NCBI GenBank assembly: GCA_947455805.1
Contig: CANGSN010000078.1
Location: 1 to 9,711, forward strand
Source of the DNA: Planctomycetota bacterium
Lineage (GTDB): Bacteria; Planctomycetota; UBA1135; UBA2386
DNA length: 9,711 bases
Direction: 5' to 3'
Part shown: piece by piece, positions 6,878 through 9,711 of the stretch
How positions within the stretch are numbered: the stretch's first letter is position 1
How the letters are laid out: every line of letters starts with the position of its first letter
Notes under the pieces: model-generated
Told to the model about the DNA's origin: nothing
What the model saw: the letters and a program-made list of their open reading frames with translations, nothing else
Databases searched by the model: none
Made by a program: the position numbers and the translations under genes

Positions 6878-7891
6878 ATGCTGCGCTGGCTCGTGCCGCT
6901 CGTCCTGTCGGTCCTTGCAATCGCCCAGGTGCCGTCCTCGGTGGCCGTGCCCACCACTGCGCCACCGGCTGCGGGCGACGTGCCCCTCGGCAAGGCCGAA
7001 CTGGCGGTCGACGCCGGGCCGGTGCGCCTGCAGGTGTTCACCTACCGGCCGGCGAACTGGTCGGGCCAGCGCCTGTTGTTCGTCATGCACGGCGTGCTGC
7101 GCAACGCCGACGAGTACCGCGACCACGCGATCGGCATGGCCAACCGCTTCGACGCGCTGGTGGTGGCGCCGAAGTTCGACAGCGAGCGCTTCCCGGGCCG
7201 GCTCTACCAGCGCGGCGGCATCCTGCGCGAGGACGGTTCGGCGGCGCCACCCGCGGAGTGGACCTACGCGCGCATCCCCGAACTCGCGGCGGCCGTGCGC
7301 GCGCGCACCGGCAAGCCCGAGGCGCAGCTGTTCGTCATCGGCCACTCGGCCGGCGGCCAGTTCGTCGTGCGCATGAGCGCGTTCCAGGACACCGGCGCCG
7401 TGCGGCTCGTCGCCGCCAATCCCGGCAGCGTGCTGCTGCCGACGACCGACGTGCCGTTCGGCTACGGCTTTGGCGGGCTGCCGCCGGAACTGGCGAACGA
7501 CGCCCGCTTGCAGCGCTACCTGGCGGCGCCGCTGACGCTCTACCTCGGCACCGGCGACGACCGCGACGACGAGTGGTTCGACAAGAGCAAGGACGCGATG
7601 GCGCAGGGCACGGGCCGGCACCAGCGCGGCTTGTGCCTCTACTGGACGGCGCGCACGTTGGCGGCCGCGCGCGGTTGGCCGTTCGGTTGGCGGCTCGTCG
7701 AAGCGCCGGGCGTCGAGCACGACCACGAGGCGATGTTCGCGCACGCGATGTGCGAGGTGGCGCTTTTCGGCGACGCGGCGGCGAAGCCGGACGCGGCAAA
7801 GCCCGAAGGCGCGAAGCCCGAAGCCACGAAGAAGTCCGACGGAGCGAAGCCCGACGGCAAGCCGGCCGAACCAGCTGGCGGCGCGCACTAG
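6878..7891 (+). CDS. Secreted alpha/beta hydrolase (esterase/depolymerase-like) with Ala-Lys-Pro tail
   Basis: Exported serine hydrolase of 337 residues. Residues 1-17 are a signal peptide (MLRWLVPLVLSVLAIAQ), followed by a Pro/Ala linker. The alpha/beta-hydrolase core begins with RLLFVMHGVLRNADEYRD (65-82), whose HG supplies the oxyanion turn. The nucleophile elbow is GHSAGG with Ser157. The likely acid is an Asp in LYLGTGDDRDDEW (221-233), and the likely catalytic His is H281 in EAPGVEHDHEAMF. The layout resembles poly(3-hydroxybutyrate) depolymerase-like and related esterases, but the substrate cannot be read from sequence. After the core comes a roughly 35-residue Ala/Lys/Pro/Asp/Glu tail. 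The ATG at 6878 is chosen for the signal peptide. An AGGAGG at 6836-6841 abuts an upstream in-frame GTG (6842) with no spacing and lies 36 bases before the ATG, so it fits neither start well. Confidence 0.88.
   Translation: MLRWLVPLVLSVLAIAQVPSSVAVPTTAPPAAGDVPLGKAELAVDAGPVRLQVFTYRPANWSGQRLLFVMHGVLRNADEYRDHAIGMANRFDALVVAPKFDSERFPGRLYQRGGILREDGSAAPPAEWTYARIPELAAAVRARTGKPEAQLFVIGHSAGGQFVVRMSAFQDTGAVRLVAANPGSVLLPTTDVPFGYGFGGLPPELANDARLQRYLAAPLTLYLGTGDDRDDEWFDKSKDAMAQGTGRHQRGLCLYWTARTLAAARGWPFGWRLVEAPGVEHDHEAMFAHAMCEVALFGDAAAKPDAAKPEGAKPEATKKSDGAKPDGKPAEPAGGAH
7781..7870 (+). repeat. Degenerate AKP-type repeat coding for the hydrolase tail
   Basis: Codes residues 302-331 of the hydrolase as irregular units of AKPD, AKPE, AKPE, TKKSD, AKPD and GKPA. 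At DNA level the GCGAAGCCC-like unit recurs with drift. The composition (Ala, Lys, Pro, Asp, Glu) predicts an unfolded, charged tail that might contact cell-wall or membrane polymers. That role is inference. Confidence 0.7.
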
Positions 7892-7925
7892 CGGGTTCTA
7901 CGCGCCGCCGCGGCGGGCGAACCGG
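7892..7925. terminator. Imperfect hairpin filling the convergent gap (possible bidirectional terminator)
   Basis: The 41 bases between the hydrolase stop and the helicase stop can fold into an outer stem, GGTTC (7894-7898) with GAACC (7919-7923), and an inner GC stem, CGCCG (7903-7907) with CGGCG (7911-7915), around a 3-base loop. There is an internal mismatch region and no T-tract on either side. The placement supports a terminator or mRNA-end structure, but folding strength was judged by eye only. Confidence 0.35.
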
Positions 7926-7932
7926 GCCGCGT

Positions 7933-9711
7933 TCAGCCGAGTTCGAAGGCGCTGCGGTAGGTGGCGTGCGCCTGCAGGTGCTCGACCAGCTGGCGCAGGT
8001 CGGCGTCGTGCGCCAGCGTGGCGCTGTCGCCGACGACGGTCAGGTGCCGCCGCGCGCGGGTCAGCGCGACGTTCAAGCGCCGCAGCTCGGCCAGGAAGCC
8101 GACGCTGCCGGCTTCGTTGCTGCGCACCAGCGACACCACGCAGGCCTCTTTCTCGCGCCCCTGCAGGCCGTCGACGGTGCCGATCTCGAGGCCCTCGTCG
8201 CCGCCAAGGCGCGAGCGCAGCAGCTGCACCTGCGCGTTGTACGGCGTGATCACCGCAATCGCCGCCGCCGGCACGCCGGCATCGCGCAGGGCCTGCACGA
8301 TGCGCACGACCAGTTCGGCCTCGCCGGGGTTGCCCTTGCTGCCTTCGTCGTCGCCTTCGCTCTCGTCGTGGCTGCAGCCGGCGGTGTCGACGAAGCACAG
8401 CGCCTCGCTGGTCCACTCGTTGGCGACGACGTCGGGCAGGTCGGTCAGCAGGTGCGAACGCACGCTCGGCGCCGCCTGCAGCTTGCCGCCGTACAGCGTC
8501 GCCGACGGCCACGCCATGATGCGTTCGTGCATGCGGTACTGCACGGTCAGCATGCGGCCGAGCTCGCCACCGGCGCGCGACTCCATCAGCCGTTCGAACA
8601 GCGTGCGCGCGAGGCCGCCGTGCGCCGCTTCCTCCGACTGGATCGTCGGCGGCAGCTGGCGGTGGTCGCCGGCGAGCACGCAGCGAGCACCGTGCGGCAG
8701 CGCGATCCAGCACGCCGCTTCGAGCGCCTGCGCCGCTTCGTCGATCACCACGCGGTGGAACGGCCGCGTCGTCAGCAGGTCGGTGGCCGCACCCGTCGTC
8801 GTCGCCAGCACCACCTCGGCGCCGTCGACGAGGCCCTTGGTGATCGCCCCCTCGAGCTGGCGCAGTTCGCCGCGCAGCGCACGCACGGCGTTGCGCGCGG
8901 CGAAGCGATCCTGCCGGCTCTTCGCCCGGTGCACTGCGCGCAGGCCCTGTTCGACCTCGCGCTTGATGTCGCGCAGCAGCTTCTGCTCCGGCGCGTCGGC
9001 GACGAGGCTCGCCAGCGACACGTCGCGCACGGCCGCTTGTACACGCGCCGGATGGCCGAGGCGCACGATGCGCAGGCCGGCGCGCAGCAGCCGTTCGGCC
9101 AGGTTGTCGACGGCGACATTCGACGGCGCGCAGGCGAGGATGCGTTCGCCGTTGGCGACGCACTGGCGGATCAGCTCGACGACCGCGGTGGTCTTGCCGG
9201 TGCCGGGCGGGCCGTGGATCAGCGCCACGTGCTCGGCGCGCAGCGCGTGCGCCACCGCCTCGCGCTGCGACGGGTCGAGGGCCTCGTCGAACCAGCGGAT
9301 CGCGTCGGTCGCCGGCTTCGGTGCGAACGCCGGCTCGCGCTCGCCGAACAGCACGTCGAGGAAGCGCGCCGGCTCGCCCTTCTGCTCGCGCTGCAGTTCG
9401 CGCAGGGCGCCATCGAGGCGGCGGAAGGTCACGTCGGTGACCATCTGGTCGAGGCGCACGAGGCCCGGCAGTTCGACCTCGTCGTCGTCGAGCGCCACCG
9501 TCACGCTGTCGGCGCGACCGCGCACGAACACGCCGGTGCACAGCGGCCGCTGGTCCTTGTGCTCGCGCACGGCGACGACGTCGCCGGGGCCGAAGCGGTG
9601 TGCCGGCAGCTCGCCGCGGCTCGGCCGCAGCACCGCATGCAGGCGGCCGCCGAAGCCGGGCTCGAGATCGGCGACCTCGAGCCGCAGCAGCGCCGTGCCG
9701 CGCGCCTGCAG
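7933..9711 (-). CDS. IGHMBP2/Upf1-like superfamily 1B helicase (N-terminus outside window)
   Basis: ATP-dependent nucleic-acid helicase; relatives move 5'-3' on RNA or DNA. The role of the bacterial members is poorly known. All 592 visible residues are open to the window edge. The GTG at 9631-9633 is probably not the start, because conserved sequence continues before it (ALLRLEV, then GFGGR, residues 7-22), matching the family's N-terminal beta domain. Motifs in order: GPPGTGKTT (I, 167-175), APSNVAVDNL (Ia, 195-204), a charged helical stalk (240-294), DEAAQ (II, 324-328), GDHRQLPPT (III, 348-356), QYRMHE (391-396), an acidic loop followed by SKGNPGEAEL (458-467), TVDGLQGREKE (V, 512-522), and NVALTRARRH (VI, 547-556). 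Every key residue is present, so it should be active. It lacks UvrD- and RecD2-specific features. It converges on the hydrolase gene. Confidence 0.93.
   Translation of the reverse strand: MQARGTALLRLEVADLEPGFGGRLHAVLRPSRGELPAHRFGPGDVVAVREHKDQRPLCTGVFVRGRADSVTVALDDDEVELPGLVRLDQMVTDVTFRRLDGALRELQREQKGEPARFLDVLFGEREPAFAPKPATDAIRWFDEALDPSQREAVAHALRAEHVALIHGPPGTGKTTAVVELIRQCVANGERILACAPSNVAVDNLAERLLRAGLRIVRLGHPARVQAAVRDVSLASLVADAPEQKLLRDIKREVEQGLRAVHRAKSRQDRFAARNAVRALRGELRQLEGAITKGLVDGAEVVLATTTGAATDLLTTRPFHRVVIDEAAQALEAACWIALPHGARCVLAGDHRQLPPTIQSEEAAHGGLARTLFERLMESRAGGELGRMLTVQYRMHERIMAWPSATLYGGKLQAAPSVRSHLLTDLPDVVANEWTSEALCFVDTAGCSHDESEGDDEGSKGNPGEAELVVRIVQALRDAGVPAAAIAVITPYNAQVQLLRSRLGGDEGLEIGTVDGLQGREKEACVVSLVRSNEAGSVGFLAELRRLNVALTRARRHLTVVGDSATLAHDADLRQLVEHLQAHATYRSAFELG

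Noticed and set aside
7898..9541. A 547-codon minus-strand open frame overlapping the helicase in another frame
   Set aside because: Arg/Ala-rich with no motifs. All helicase motifs lie in the frame ending at 7933.
1..9711. Defence system, mobile island or phage content
   Set aside because: No transposase, integrase, nuclease, toxin-antitoxin pair, direct-repeat ends or compositional break was seen. The lone SF1B helicase has intact housekeeping-type features and no defence partner beside it within the window.

Overview
The window is uniformly very GC-rich, with codon third positions almost all G or C. Each real gene is shadowed by long open frames on the other strand. It reads as an ordinary chromosomal segment: there is no tRNA, rRNA, transposase, integrase, phage gene or CRISPR array. 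No gene-free stretch exceeds about 160 bases. Three features suggest Planctomycetota: (i) a secreted MauG-type di-haem peroxidase with a C-terminal glycine-rich beta domain of a kind I associate with secreted planctomycete proteins; (ii) a long protein made of repeated carboxypeptidase-regulatory-like modules; (iii) start codons with no Shine-Dalgarno sequence at normal spacing. This assignment is inference, not proof.

Layout. 2-280 (+) is the C-terminal end of QueA (tRNA queuosine biosynthesis). 300-905 (-) is ThiE (thiamine phosphate synthase), convergent with queA. 985-1512 (+) is a small membrane protein with three predicted helices and a TPR-like tail, divergent from thiE. 1564-4323 (-) is a 919-residue membrane-anchored protein with about eight repeated beta-sandwich modules and no recognisable enzyme domain. 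4450-6081 (+) is the secreted di-haem peroxidase. It diverges from the modular protein across a 126-base region holding two ACCGGT sites. 6233-6832 (+) is a DUF1801/YdeI-OmdA-type protein and 6878-7891 (+) a secreted alpha/beta hydrolase with an Ala-Lys-Pro tail. 7933 to the right edge (-) is an IGHMBP2/Upf1-like SF1B helicase whose N-terminus lies outside the window.

How the genes relate. queA, thiE and the helicase are unrelated housekeeping-type genes. The middle block (modular protein, peroxidase, hydrolase) is enriched in exported proteins, and the peroxidase, YdeI-like and hydrolase genes run in the same direction with gaps of 151 and 45 bases. No shared pathway is evident. The two other convergent gaps (after 1512 and after 7891) each hold a GC-rich hairpin without a T-tract. 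I see no clear new multi-gene system. The best leads are the MauG-like peroxidase fused to an extra secreted domain, and the modular surface-type protein divergent from it.
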